A stretch of DNA of 11,026 bases from NCBI GenBank assembly GCA_902478455.1, contig CABSLJ010000075.1:1-11026 (forward strand). Reading direction: 5' to 3'. The position numbers and the translations under genes were made by a program. Numbering within the stretch: the first letter of the stretch is position 1; each line of letters opens with the position of its first letter. Shown here one piece after another: positions 1 through 7,232 of this stretch. The notes under the pieces were generated by a model that was not told the DNA's origin, did no database searches, and worked only from the letters and a program-made list of their open reading frames with translations. Source of the stretch: an uncultured Oscillospiraceae bacterium. GTDB lineage: Bacteria; Bacillota; Clostridia; Oscillospirales; Acutalibacteraceae.

Positions 1-1407
1 GCAGAACAGATAAGTGAACCAGACGTAGCGGCAGGTATCCTGGTAAGGATAGCCGTAGTGCTTATTGATGTTGGTGATCTCCTCAATATCAAAAACGATA
101 TCATCGCCGTCCATTGTGTAGGTGAGTCCCTCGATACCGCAGAAGATGAGCTTCTGTCCTTCATTGCTGGCAAGGAACTCAACAAGGTCCAGCACACGCT
201 CGGGATATCCACAGCTCGTGGGAATGAAATAGTGCGAGCCGAGATATACCGGCACGTCGTATATCTGCATCCAGTTGCCATCATCATCTGTCAGTGCCGT
301 ACCCAGTGTGAGGTCTGCCAGAGAACCATCCGGGTGAGCGCTCATCCAGGAGTCATACAGCTTTTTGAACTGCGTGTAATAGCCGTAGCTATAGCCGTAA
401 GAGGCCAGTGTCCCATTGTTGAACGCTGCGTAACCATCGTCCTCATCCACCAGCGTACCCACGCCGTTGTGGATGCCGTCGTTGGCATACATCTCTGCCA
501 GCAGCCTCACGACCTCTTTGCTTTTGTCAGAAACGGTCATAAGAGTCCAATGTTCCTCATCTGTACCGATCTTCGCAGGATCATCCGGCAAAAAGCCCGT
601 CCAGATCCAGTCCCATGTAGCGGGGGTGCGCAATGTTGTCCCCAGCGGGTTTGCTATGGTGCGGTCGATCTCCGCCCAGTTCGTCAGCTTATTATTGAAC
701 GGCCACCAGCCCGAATAACCTGCATCGACGGCCTTCTCCGTAAATTCCACAAACTCGCTCACTGTAGAGGGAACAACGCCATCGTTTACTTCCTCTAGAA
801 TGGCCGTGTTGTATGCAGGCACACCGTTGAAGTTTGGATAGGCGCGCGCAGAGAAGGAATAGATGGCGTATGTGGCGTTCTCATCCCCTGTGTACATTTT
901 ATTGTATGTCTTATATGTAGGGTGATTGATGATTTTATACAAAATGGGGTATCGCTCGGGATCTGCATTTATGATTTTGCCGATGTCATATACAGCTTCC
1001 TCTTCCGCATACTGGCGCAGCACAGGCGCCGAACCCCAGGTGGGGAACAGGTCGGGAGCCGCGCCGACAGCCAGTTCTGTGGCCAGGCGGTCGTCATATC
1101 CCTCGATGCCGGTGTCATACTCGATGGTGACATTCACGGCTTCCTCTATGGCTTTTTTAATGGGATCATTGGCCATATACTCTTGATCATCCGTGTTGTT
1201 CGCATACTGTGAGAAACGGATCGTGACGTTCTCTCGTCCGGCGTTCGGGTTTTCCCCTTTCCCTCCTGCAGAACTTGTGGCTTCCACTGAAGCGGAGGTG
1301 CTGTTTGCCGCACTGGATGAAGGTGCGCCTCCGCAACCGACAAGCATACCAGCTACAAGAGCCAGCACGAGGCTGAAAGCGAGCAATTTCTTCAATGTGT
1401 GTTTCAT
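1..1407 (-). CDS. Extracellular solute-binding lipoprotein of a carbohydrate ABC transporter (3' end outside window)
   Basis: Probable substrate-capturing lipoprotein of the ABC importer encoded just upstream, anchored outside the membrane. The frame is open from ATG 1407 to base 1 (469 codons, no stop), so the C-terminus is missing. The N-terminus is a typical lipoprotein signal: basic MKHTLKK, a hydrophobic stretch at residues 8-23, then lipobox LVGC with the lipidated Cys at 25, followed by a Ser/Ala/Gly-rich linker to about residue 50. The mature part starts with VTIRFSQYANN, as is usual for family-1 sugar-binding proteins of the LplA/YtcQ type (about 500-560 aa), and is rich in Trp/Tyr, as sugar binders are. 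The Shine-Dalgarno AAGGAGG sits 5 nt before ATG. The gene lies 89 bp behind the second permease with no terminator seen between them, so it is probably the last known gene of that operon. The ligand cannot be named from sequence. Confidence 0.93.
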   Translation of the reverse strand, partial: MKHTLKKLLAFSLVLALVAGMLVGCGGAPSSSAANSTSASVEATSSAGGKGENPNAGRENVTIRFSQYANNTDDQEYMANDPIKKAIEEAVNVTIEYDTGIEGYDDRLATELAVGAAPDLFPTWGSAPVLRQYAEEEAVYDIGKIINADPERYPILYKIINHPTYKTYNKMYTGDENATYAIYSFSARAYPNFNGVPAYNTAILEEVNDGVVPSTVSEFVEFTEKAVDAGYSGWWPFNNKLTNWAEIDRTIANPLGTTLRTPATWDWIWTGFLPDDPAKIGTDEEHWTLMTVSDKSKEVVRLLAEMYANDGIHNGVGTLVDEDDGYAAFNNGTLASYGYSYGYYTQFKKLYDSWMSAHPDGSLADLTLGTALTDDDGNWMQIYDVPVYLGSHYFIPTSCGYPERVLDLVEFLASNEGQKLIFCGIEGLTYTMDGDDIVFDIEEITNINKHYGYPYQDTCRYVWFTYLFC

Positions 1408-1496
1408 TTTTTCCTCCTTAACAGTTTTTTATTTATGATCAAGCGACTCGCGTCCGCTCTGACCATCCGTTTGCCGCCTCTGAAAAGTTTCCCTTT

Positions 1497-2426
1497 TTAC
1501 TCTTTCACCGCGCCAATCAGCACACCTTTTGCAAAATGCTTTTGCAGGAACGGATATACGCACATGATGGGTAACATCGCACAGATGATAGTGGCCATGC
1601 GAAGCGCCATCGGTGGTGGAAGCTGTGCCCCCACAGATAGTGCGCCGCTGCGCAACTGCGACATCATGGATGTATCCGTCAGCACACGGCGCAGCACCCA
1701 CGCGAAGGGCTGAAGCTTTGGCTTATTGGCGATGTACATCATATAGCTATAATAATCGTTCCAAAAACCAACAGCAATAAACAGGCCCACAGCCGCGAGC
1801 ATTGGCTTGGACAGCGGCAAAATCACACGAAAAAACACACGAATATCGTTGCAGCCATCGATGCGAGCCGCATCCTCCAGTTCCTTTGGGACAGAATAGG
1901 AGAAATAGTTGCGCATGATAATGAAATAGGTAATGCTCAAGCCATATGGCAACACCATCACCCAGTATGTCCGGATAAGGTGTATATCCATATACAGCAT
2001 ATAGGTAGGAATGAGGCCTCCGGCAAAAAACATGGTGAATACTGTGAGCACGTTCAGTGGCTTCATACCGGGAACATATTCCTTGCTAACGGCATATGCC
2101 ATCGTGGAAGTTACCAACACACTGAGCGCCGTTCCAACCACTGTTTTGCTTGCAGATATCCACAAGCTCGTCACAAAAGACGAATTGCTGAATATCATCT
2201 TATAATATTGGAGGTCAATGCCGCCGGTGGGCCACAGCAGTATACCTCCCTTGACAAACTCCTCATATGGCGTGACGGAGGCCACCAGAACATACCACAT
2301 AGGATAAAAGCATATCACCGCAAAGCCCACACAGAACACAACAACGAAAACATCATAGAAGTTGAAGCCGAAGCGCTGCCGCAGTGAACGGTGCGTCTGG
2401 GCGGAACGGGCTGTTACATGATCCAT
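1497..2426 (-). CDS. Carbohydrate ABC transporter permease, LplC/YtcP type
   Basis: Second of two membrane subunits of a sugar ABC importer, 309 aa, full length for the family. About six hydrophobic segments are visible (roughly residues 26-50, 90-112, 126-146, 152-172, 207-226, 276-292). The cytoplasmic EAA loop that docks the ATPase lies at about 182-204 (ELEDAARIDGCNDIRVFFRV, then ILP). The C-terminus ending GVLIGAVKE is typical of the LplC/YtcP branch. ATG 2426 is preceded by GAGGAGG with 7 nt spacing, and this Shine-Dalgarno overlaps the stop region of the upstream permease (12 bp between genes), so translational coupling is likely. No ATP-binding subunit is present nearby. Families of this kind commonly borrow a shared MsmX-type ATPase encoded elsewhere (family knowledge, not seen here). 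Confidence 0.94.
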   Translation of the reverse strand: MDHVTARSAQTHRSLRQRFGFNFYDVFVVVFCVGFAVICFYPMWYVLVASVTPYEEFVKGGILLWPTGGIDLQYYKMIFSNSSFVTSLWISASKTVVGTALSVLVTSTMAYAVSKEYVPGMKPLNVLTVFTMFFAGGLIPTYMLYMDIHLIRTYWVMVLPYGLSITYFIIMRNYFSYSVPKELEDAARIDGCNDIRVFFRVILPLSKPMLAAVGLFIAVGFWNDYYSYMMYIANKPKLQPFAWVLRRVLTDTSMMSQLRSGALSVGAQLPPPMALRMATIICAMLPIMCVYPFLQKHFAKGVLIGAVKE

Positions 2427-2438
2427 GGAAATTCCTCC

Positions 2439-3416
2439 TCAAAGGATGCCCATAACATCCATTTTTTTCACGAATTTGTTGGTAACCACCAATGCTATCA
2501 GCCCCATGACGTTCATCAACAGATTGGCTGCCGTGGAAAGCTCAAATTCCATCCTGCCGCCCAAGCTGATGCGGTAAATGTAGGTAGAGAGTACGTCGCC
2601 CGTTGAGAGCACAAAGTTGTTGTACAGGTTATACACCTGGTCGAAGTTTGAAAGGAAAATCTGCGACACCTCGAGCAGGAACATAACGGCCACGCTGGGC
2701 AGTATCCGCGGGATCGTGATGTGCAGCAGCATATCCTTGCGGTTCCCGCCGTCCATCGCCGCCGCTTCATACAATGTAGGGTCCACTCCCGCAATGGCCG
2801 CCAGATAGATGATGGTGGAGTACCCGGCTGTTTTGATGATATTCGTGATGACCAGTATGCCGCGGAACAGCTCCGGCTGCTTCATGAAATCGATGGCTTC
2901 TCCGCCCATGGCCACGATGAGCTGATTCACCATGCCGCCCATGTCGCCGGGGACTGGCGCCTGCAGGAACACCTGCACCAGACCGGCAAAGATTACCCAC
3001 GACAAAAAGTACGGCAGATATACACATGTCTGTACGACGCTCTTCAGCCGCCGCATCTGGACTTCATTGATCATCAGCGCCAGAAATACATTAAAGCTGA
3101 AGCCGAAGATGAGGTTGTAGATATTGATGATGATCGTATTTTTGAACGCCTGGATGAAGGAAGGATCGGAGAACAGTTCACGGTAATGCGCAAGTCCTAC
3201 CCAAGGGCTTCCCAGAACACCGAGGTTCATTTTGTAGTCCTTGAAAGCAATCACAATGCCATACATGGGGCCGTAGCTGAAAAGCACGAGGAAAACGAAC
3301 CCCGGTATCGCAAGAAGATAGATGAACCAGTATTTTTTGATTGTGGCCGCTATCCGCGCGCCGCCTCTTTTTTTGATGCCCGCACTGTGTGCCGGCATCA
3401 CTGCCCGACTCCCCAT
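2439..3416 (-). CDS. Carbohydrate ABC transporter permease, LplB type
   Basis: First membrane subunit of the sugar ABC importer, 325 aa. A basic cytoplasmic N-terminus (KKRGGARIAATIKK) precedes the first membrane helix at about residues 29-52, and further hydrophobic segments lie near 93-116, 130-150, 186-210, 241-256 and 298-314. The EAA loop is at about 217-240 (EAAAMDGGNRKDML, ending IPRILP). The segment FDQVYNLYN near the C-terminus is characteristic of LplB-type permeases for oligosaccharides and related compounds. ATG 3416 has GGAGG at 8 nt. The gene follows the DeoR-type regulator on the same strand after a 124-bp gap with no intrinsic terminator, so read-through from the regulator promoter is plausible. 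The substrate is unknown; related systems import oligosaccharides and uronate-containing glycans. Confidence 0.94.
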   Translation of the reverse strand: MGSRAVMPAHSAGIKKRGGARIAATIKKYWFIYLLAIPGFVFLVLFSYGPMYGIVIAFKDYKMNLGVLGSPWVGLAHYRELFSDPSFIQAFKNTIIINIYNLIFGFSFNVFLALMINEVQMRRLKSVVQTCVYLPYFLSWVIFAGLVQVFLQAPVPGDMGGMVNQLIVAMGGEAIDFMKQPELFRGILVITNIIKTAGYSTIIYLAAIAGVDPTLYEAAAMDGGNRKDMLLHITIPRILPSVAVMFLLEVSQIFLSNFDQVYNLYNNFVLSTGDVLSTYIYRISLGGRMEFELSTAANLLMNVMGLIALVVTNKFVKKMDVMGIL

Positions 3417-3540
3417 AACTGTATCCTCCTTGAATTCATTAGTAATATCATGTGTTGTTTGAACCTCATCTCTATTTACTACCTGTTATCGTTCATAGGG
3501 GATCGTCCTTTTACAATGGCCAGGAGAGTTAATCCTGTGG

Positions 3541-4314
3541 TTAGGACTCCTTTTTCAAAATCGGGATCTCCCTCTCTTGGTACATATTGTATATTTCGTC
3601 AGAAAGCTTACTATCTGTAACAATTATAAATTCGGGAGAGAGGTCACAGATCTTCAATACGGAAGTGCTTTCAAATTTAGAGCTGTCCGCTAAAAAGACC
3701 GCCTTGTCACAGATTTCAAGGAGGGCTCTTTGAATCGGAACAAACTCATGGACCTGGTCAAAAAAGCCGTATGTCAGGGAGACGGCGTCGGGACAGAGAA
3801 AGGCTTTGGATACGTGGACGTTCTTTATCATATCCAAGGTCATATATCCATAGAAAGCGCCCTCGTCCTTGAGATATTCGCCGCCGAGCAAGATGGTTTT
3901 GAACTCGGTCTCCGCAAGCGCGTGAAACACATGCATGGAGTGGGTGACGACGGTCAGATGGTGGAACTTCTCTTTCAGCGCCGAAACAAAGGCGGCGGAG
4001 GTGCTGCCGGAATCCAGGGCAATGACGTCGTTTTCACAGACGAGGGAGGCGGCCGTCTCAGAGAGCTCGCTTTTTTCCTGGGCGTTTTCCTTGAAGCGCT
4101 GGGAGAGCTTATAAACCTCTTTCTGTTTTTTCACAGGCATCGCGCCGCCGTGCACCCTTTTTAACAGCCGGCAGCTCTCAAGGTAGAGAAGATCTCTTCG
4201 GACGGTCTCCGGGGAAGCGCCGAACAGCTCCATCAGCTCGGCCACCGTCACCGAACCGTTTTTTTGGAGAAGCTCCAAAATATCATGATACCGTTCGTCT
4301 GCAAACATTCGCAA
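3541..4314 (-). CDS. DeoR/GlpR-family transcriptional regulator
   Basis: Likely local repressor of the transporter genes, responding to a phosphorylated sugar or related metabolite. The 257 aa match the usual family length. The winged helix-turn-helix lies at about residues 6-57, with the recognition region ASPETVRRDLLYLE, followed by the family hinge RVHGGA. The sensor domain (about 75-235) keeps DSGST at 101-105, LLGGEY at 142-147 and the LADSSKF motif at 208-214. The usual AFIGADG-like segment is altered here to AFLCPDAVSLTYG (171-183), so the ligand may differ. The start is probably TTG 4314: GAAAGGA lies 5 nt before it, against 11 nt before the alternative ATG 4308. A near-consensus promoter lies about 40 bp upstream. 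Co-transcription with the permeases and lipoprotein is likely. Whether it also controls the catabolic cassette is inference. Confidence 0.92.
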   Translation of the reverse strand: MRMFADERYHDILELLQKNGSVTVAELMELFGASPETVRRDLLYLESCRLLKRVHGGAMPVKKQKEVYKLSQRFKENAQEKSELSETAASLVCENDVIALDSGSTSAAFVSALKEKFHHLTVVTHSMHVFHALAETEFKTILLGGEYLKDEGAFYGYMTLDMIKNVHVSKAFLCPDAVSLTYGFFDQVHEFVPIQRALLEICDKAVFLADSSKFESTSVLKICDLSPEFIIVTDSKLSDEIYNMYQEREIPILKKES

Positions 4315-4318
4315 CCAT

Positions 4319-4326
4319 ATCCTTTC
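4319..4326 (-). promoter_or_regulatory. Ribosome-binding site favouring the TTG start of the DeoR-type regulator
   Basis: On the minus strand GAAAGGAT precedes the regulator. AAAGGA is 5 nt from TTG 4314 and 11 nt from the in-frame ATG 4308. The spacing favours TTG, which would make this a weakly translated regulator. The ATG at 4318 is out of frame. Confidence 0.55.
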
Positions 4327-4354
4327 ATTCGCTTATTACCCCTCTTATATCCAC

Positions 4355-4382
4355 ATTATAGCTCTTTTCTGCCGGATGTCAA
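4355..4382 (-). promoter_or_regulatory. Consensus sigma-A promoter for the regulator-transporter operon
   Basis: Reading the minus strand, TTGACA (4382-4377) and TATAAT (4360-4355) are both perfect hexamers, 16 bp apart. Transcription should start near 4348, leaving a leader of about 34 nt before the TTG start. No other convincing promoter was found before the permeases, so this one may drive the regulator, both permeases and the lipoprotein. Confidence 0.88.
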
Positions 4383-4391
4383 GAGGTTATC

Positions 4392-4409
4392 TCATGAAAT
4401 TTTATGAAA
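4392..4409. promoter_or_regulatory. Candidate operator: ATGAAA direct repeat with near-palindrome
   Basis: ATGAAA occurs at 4394-4399 and 4404-4409, exactly 10 bp apart (one helical turn). The overlapping 16-mer at 4392-4407 is palindromic except for one base pair. It begins 10 bp upstream of the -35 box. DeoR-family proteins often bind tandem or inverted short repeats near their own promoter, so this is a plausible autoregulatory site. No binding evidence exists in the sequence itself. Confidence 0.4.
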
Positions 4410-4433
4410 CTTGTAGGGATACAAGATGTTGTA
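4410..4433. promoter_or_regulatory. Candidate operator: overlapping TTGTA/TACAA palindromes
   Basis: CTTGTA-ggga-TACAAG (4410-4425) is a perfect inverted repeat. Its right arm is also the left arm of TACAA-gatg-TTGTA (4420-4433). The second palindrome has the same half-sites and spacing as the perfect palindrome at 9967-9984 in the catabolic-cassette promoter. It lies about 75-80 bp upstream of the predicted start of the regulator-transporter transcript. A shared regulator is possible. Confidence 0.4.
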
Positions 4434-4536
4434 CAGTTGGATAAAAAGGATGAAGGATAAGGACTCATGGGTTAAAGTTGGGTTGAGAGACAACAACTTA
4501 ACGAAAGGGGACCATTTTGTTTTGCTTGAAGGCAGC

Positions 4537-4573
4537 AAAAAGCGGCCCGTCGGAATTTTCCGACGGGCCGCTT
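4537..4573 (-). terminator. Strong intrinsic terminator of the catabolic cassette
   Basis: A perfect 16-bp inverted repeat (4540-4555 with 4558-4573, GC-rich core GCGGCCCGTCGG) has only 2 unpaired loop bases. On the minus strand it is followed by TTTTT (4541-4537). It begins 14 bp after the DegT aminotransferase stop and separates the cassette from the downstream regulator-transporter operon. The plus strand has no T-run after the stem, so it works in one direction. Confidence 0.92.
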
Positions 4574-4586
4574 CTGTGTCTGGATC

Positions 4587-5792
4587 TTACTTGCCGGCCT
4601 TGATTTTGGCGATGATCGCCTTGATGGAATCGGTGATGTAGTCGGCCTGCTCCAAAGGCATGGTCGGGCCGATGGGCAGGGAGATCAGTTCCCTGCGGAA
4701 GATGTTCTCGGCCACGGGGCAGTCGCCCGGCTTGCTGCCTTTTTCTCTGTGAATGTGGAACAGGTAGCAGGGAACGTACTGAATCCAGCACTGCACGCCG
4801 TATTCCTCCATCAGCGGCTGCAAAAGCGCCTTCTTGCCCACGCCGAGCATCTCGGAATGGAACTGGATGTTGTACAGATGGTAAACCGACTTGCACTCGG
4901 GCAGCACGTAGGGGACGGAGATCTCCTCCACGCCCTCGAGGCCCTTGTTCAGCCGCGCGGCAAAGCGGCGGCGCAGATCGTTGGCGCGGTCGAGCTTGTC
5001 GAGCTGGGTCAGGCCCATGGCGCACTGAACGTCGCTGAGACGGTAGTTGCTGCCGTAGAAATCGCCCACGCGCATGAAATCCTGATAGCAGGGGAGCTCT
5101 CCCTCGGTGCAGTCCCAAACCTTCTCAAAGGGGCCGGGCACGCAGCCGAAGGCGCGCAGCTTGACGATCTTGTCGTAGAGCTCGTCGTCCTTGCAGACGA
5201 CCATGCCGCCCTCACCGAGGGTGCACATGTTCTTCCAGGTGTGGAAGCTGAAGGTGCCGATGTCGCCGATGGTGCCCGCCTTGCGGCCCTTGTATTCTGC
5301 GCCGGGCGCGTGAGCCGAGTCCTCAACCACCTTGAGGTTGTACTTTTTGGCGATGCGCATGACCTCGTCCATGTCGCACATCTGTCCGCCGAGGTGCACC
5401 AGGAAGATGGCCTTGGTCTTTTCGGTGATCATGGGTTCGATCTTGGTGACGTCGATGTTCAGGGTGCGCGGGTCGAGGTCGACGAACTTGACCGTGGCAC
5501 CGCACTTCATCGGGGCGAGGCCGGTGGCCATAAAGCTGATGGCGCTGGTGAGCACCTCGTCGCCCTCCTTCAGGCCGAGGGCCATGGCGGCGATGTCCAG
5601 AGCGACGGTGCCGTTGCTGACGGCGGTGGCGTGCGGCACGCCGCAGTATTTGGCGAACTTCTCCTCGAAGGCGACGGTATAGGGACCGCAGCCGGAAAGG
5701 CTTTCTCCGCACATGGCCTTCTTGACGATTTCAAAATCATCGTCTTCAATCAGACAGCCGCGCATGGAGTATTTCACTTTAAATTCACTCAT
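4587..5792 (-). CDS. DegT/DnrJ/EryC1-family PLP-dependent aminotransferase
   Basis: Predicted sugar aminotransferase (keto-sugar and amino donor to amino sugar, or the reverse), 401 aa, complete. Fold-type I DegT hallmarks appear in order: the cofactor-phosphate region VSNGTVALDIA (58-68), the ring-contacting acidic motif VVEDSAHAPGA (155-165, with Asp158 and His161), and SFHTWKNMCTLGEGG (182-196), in which Lys187 is the expected Schiff-base lysine. With that Lys present it should be an aminotransferase rather than a DegT-type deoxygenase. ATG 5792 has GGAGG at 7 nt. It is the last gene of the cassette, 219 bp behind the dehydrogenase, with a terminator-like hairpin in that gap and a strong terminator after it. 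Enzymes of this family are usually biosynthetic (surface sugars, antibiotics). Its company of dehydratase and aldolase instead suggests deamination of an amino-sugar substrate, which is inference. Confidence 0.92.
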   Translation of the reverse strand: MSEFKVKYSMRGCLIEDDDFEIVKKAMCGESLSGCGPYTVAFEEKFAKYCGVPHATAVSNGTVALDIAAMALGLKEGDEVLTSAISFMATGLAPMKCGATVKFVDLDPRTLNIDVTKIEPMITEKTKAIFLVHLGGQMCDMDEVMRIAKKYNLKVVEDSAHAPGAEYKGRKAGTIGDIGTFSFHTWKNMCTLGEGGMVVCKDDELYDKIVKLRAFGCVPGPFEKVWDCTEGELPCYQDFMRVGDFYGSNYRLSDVQCAMGLTQLDKLDRANDLRRRFAARLNKGLEGVEEISVPYVLPECKSVYHLYNIQFHSEMLGVGKKALLQPLMEEYGVQCWIQYVPCYLFHIHREKGSKPGDCPVAENIFRRELISLPIGPTMPLEQADYITDSIKAIIAKIKAGK

Positions 5793-5820
5793 GATGGAAC
5801 CTCCGTTACATAAAATTTTG

Positions 5821-5874
5821 AAATAAAACGGCCTGAAGGGAAACAGACGGTCAAAACCGTTCCCTGAAGCGCCG
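5821..5874 (-). terminator. Terminator- or attenuator-like hairpin inside the catabolic operon
   Basis: An imperfect hairpin made of three paired blocks: CGGC/GCCG (5829-5832 with 5871-5874), AGGGA/TCCCT (5837-5841 with 5861-5865) and ACGGT/ACCGT (5847-5851 with 5856-5860). On the minus strand it is followed directly by TTTTATTT (5828-5821). It lies between the dehydrogenase and the aminotransferase genes. Internal loops make it weaker than the end terminator, so partial termination or mRNA-end protection is more likely than a full stop. No separate promoter for the aminotransferase was found in 5875-6011. Confidence 0.5.
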
Positions 5875-6011
5875 TAATATCATAGAGATTTGGAACAGGA
5901 TGAGGCCTTTGTTTCATCAAAACACGGAACAGACGCAATTGCACCGCTTCAATCAGACGGGATTGCACATGTTTCGGACAATCCCCACAAATACCCGCCG
6001 GCAGCCGCGGT

Positions 6012-6968
6012 TCAGACCAGAGTCTTGGAGGAATCAATCTCCCCGCGGAAGTATTTGACCACATTCTCGGCGGCCAGGATATCCATCCTGACAAAGGTTT
6101 CCTGCGTAAAGGTGGCGACATGGGGCGTGAGGGTGACCTCGTCCAGTTCGGCGAGGATGGAATCGGTTTTGGGCTCGACGTCGAAGACATCGATGGCCGC
6201 GCCGGAAAGCCTCTTTTCCCGTATGGCGCGGTAGAGTCCCTCCTCGTCCACAATGGGTCCGCGGGCGGTATTGATGAGATAGGCGGTCGGCTTGCATTTG
6301 CAGAGGGTCTCATAGCCGAACATGCCGGTGGTCTCAGGCGTGAGGGGAACATGGATGCTCAGGTAGTCGGCCGAGGCGAGCAGGTCGTCCAGGGGAAGGT
6401 AGCGCACGCCGAATTCCTTTTCAGCCGCCTCGTTGCGGATGATGTCGTAATAGGCGATGTCCATCTGGAAAACCCTGGCGCGGCGGACCACCTCTTTGGC
6501 GATGCTGCCCATGCCCACAATACCAAGCACCTTGCCCTCCGAGCTGTAGGCCAGCTGCTTATCCCAGACGTGGTTTTTCATCTGCCGGGAGAGGGCGGGC
6601 ACCCTGCGGGCGTTCATGAGAATGTAGGTCATGACCAGCTCGGCGACGGGGGCCTCCACCGCGCCCAGCGTGCGCGCCACGGTGACGCCGTGGTCCTTGG
6701 CGGCGCCCAGATCGACCGAATCGACCCCGACGCCGCGCCGGGCGATGATTTTCAGATGGGGCGCGCGTTCCATGACCTCGCGGGTAATCTTTTCCAGGTC
6801 GCAGATGAAGGCTTCGGCCTCTCCGGCGTAGGGGATGATTTCCTCGGGAGTGAGGAATTTGTGGCCGTAGGGATTATCGATGACCGTGTGTCCGGCCTCA
6901 AGCAGAATTTCCTTGGCGCGGGGAGAGAACTTGGTGAAATATTCGCTGGTAATGAGTACTTTTGCCAT
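6012..6968 (-). CDS. D-isomer-specific 2-hydroxyacid dehydrogenase (phosphoglycerate dehydrogenase-like)
   Basis: NAD-dependent oxidoreductase interconverting a 2-hydroxyacid and a 2-ketoacid, 318 aa. The nucleotide fold carries VLGIVGMGSIA (147-157), a GxGxxA variant of the usual GxGxxG. The catalytic triad is present: Arg236 in NTARGPIVDE, Glu265 in DVFDVEP and His283 in TPHVATFT. GVGVDSVDL (79-87) is typical of the branch often annotated as phosphoglycerate dehydrogenase, but there is no C-terminal ACT or substrate-binding domain. The frame is open further upstream (ATG 7148), but those 60 residues are low-complexity and unlike the family. ATG 6968 gives the expected MAKVLIT start, with GAAAGGA 9 nt away. 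In the cassette it could reduce a short keto acid or aldehyde-derived product, or oxidise the substrate. The true substrate is unknown. Confidence 0.92.
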   Translation of the reverse strand: MAKVLITSEYFTKFSPRAKEILLEAGHTVIDNPYGHKFLTPEEIIPYAGEAEAFICDLEKITREVMERAPHLKIIARRGVGVDSVDLGAAKDHGVTVARTLGAVEAPVAELVMTYILMNARRVPALSRQMKNHVWDKQLAYSSEGKVLGIVGMGSIAKEVVRRARVFQMDIAYYDIIRNEAAEKEFGVRYLPLDDLLASADYLSIHVPLTPETTGMFGYETLCKCKPTAYLINTARGPIVDEEGLYRAIREKRLSGAAIDVFDVEPKTDSILAELDEVTLTPHVATFTQETFVRMDILAAENVVKYFRGEIDSSKTLV

Positions 6969-7232
6969 GCGGTTCAGTCCTTTCAGAGCCGCGGCGGTGC
7001 GCGCGGCCGCCTGCGCGTCCAGGGCTAAATGGACGGTACAAAGCGGGCCGCCGCGCGCATGCGCGGACGGAAATGGTTTGGAAAAAACAGACTGCCCGGC
7101 CGGAGCGCTCCGCTGCAATGCGGACGGCCGAAGAACAGCGGCTGCCAAAAGGAAGGGGTCCGCGCGCGCGTCGGCAACCGCACGCGCGGATACTATGGAA
7201 AATGGGGCTTGTAAACGGAAAAAGGGGAAAGA
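6969..7232. other. Structured GC-rich spacer between dehydratase and dehydrogenase genes
   Basis: This stretch of 264 bp holds no convincing gene. Three GC-rich inverted repeats are visible: CCGCGC-gcat-GCGCGG near 7050-7066; a hairpin at 7097-7130 with CGGCCG outer arms and TCCGC/GCGGA inner arms; and TCCGCGCG/CGCGCGGA (7159-7166 with 7183-7190), which has a further CGG-caa-CCG inside. None is followed by a T-run on the minus strand, so they look like mRNA structure or processing sites rather than terminators. Alternating CG runs may also make this DNA prone to assembly error. Confidence 0.5.

Noticed and set aside
3417..3540. Possible separate promoter for the permease genes
   Set aside because: No -35/-10 pair with acceptable spacing was found on the minus strand; only a 5-bp hairpin (3521-3537) without T-run is seen after the regulator.
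4471..4502. Imperfect inverted repeat GTTAAAGTTG / CAACTTAAC between terminator and promoter
   Set aside because: It has a bulge, a long loop and no T-run, so it is too weak to call as terminator or operator.
4426..4641. Small plus-strand frame of 71 codons in the regulator-cassette gap
   Set aside because: It runs through the terminator stem and into the end of the aminotransferase gene, with no ribosome site.
4749..5813. Plus-strand 354-codon open frame opposite the DegT aminotransferase
   Set aside because: It is an antisense shadow caused by GC-rich codon bias; the minus frame carries all DegT motifs and a ribosome site.
6969..7148. 60-residue N-terminal extension of the dehydrogenase
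   Set aside because: Low-complexity Ala/Arg-rich residues unlike the family; the GAAAGGA site and conserved MAKVLIT start point to ATG 6968.
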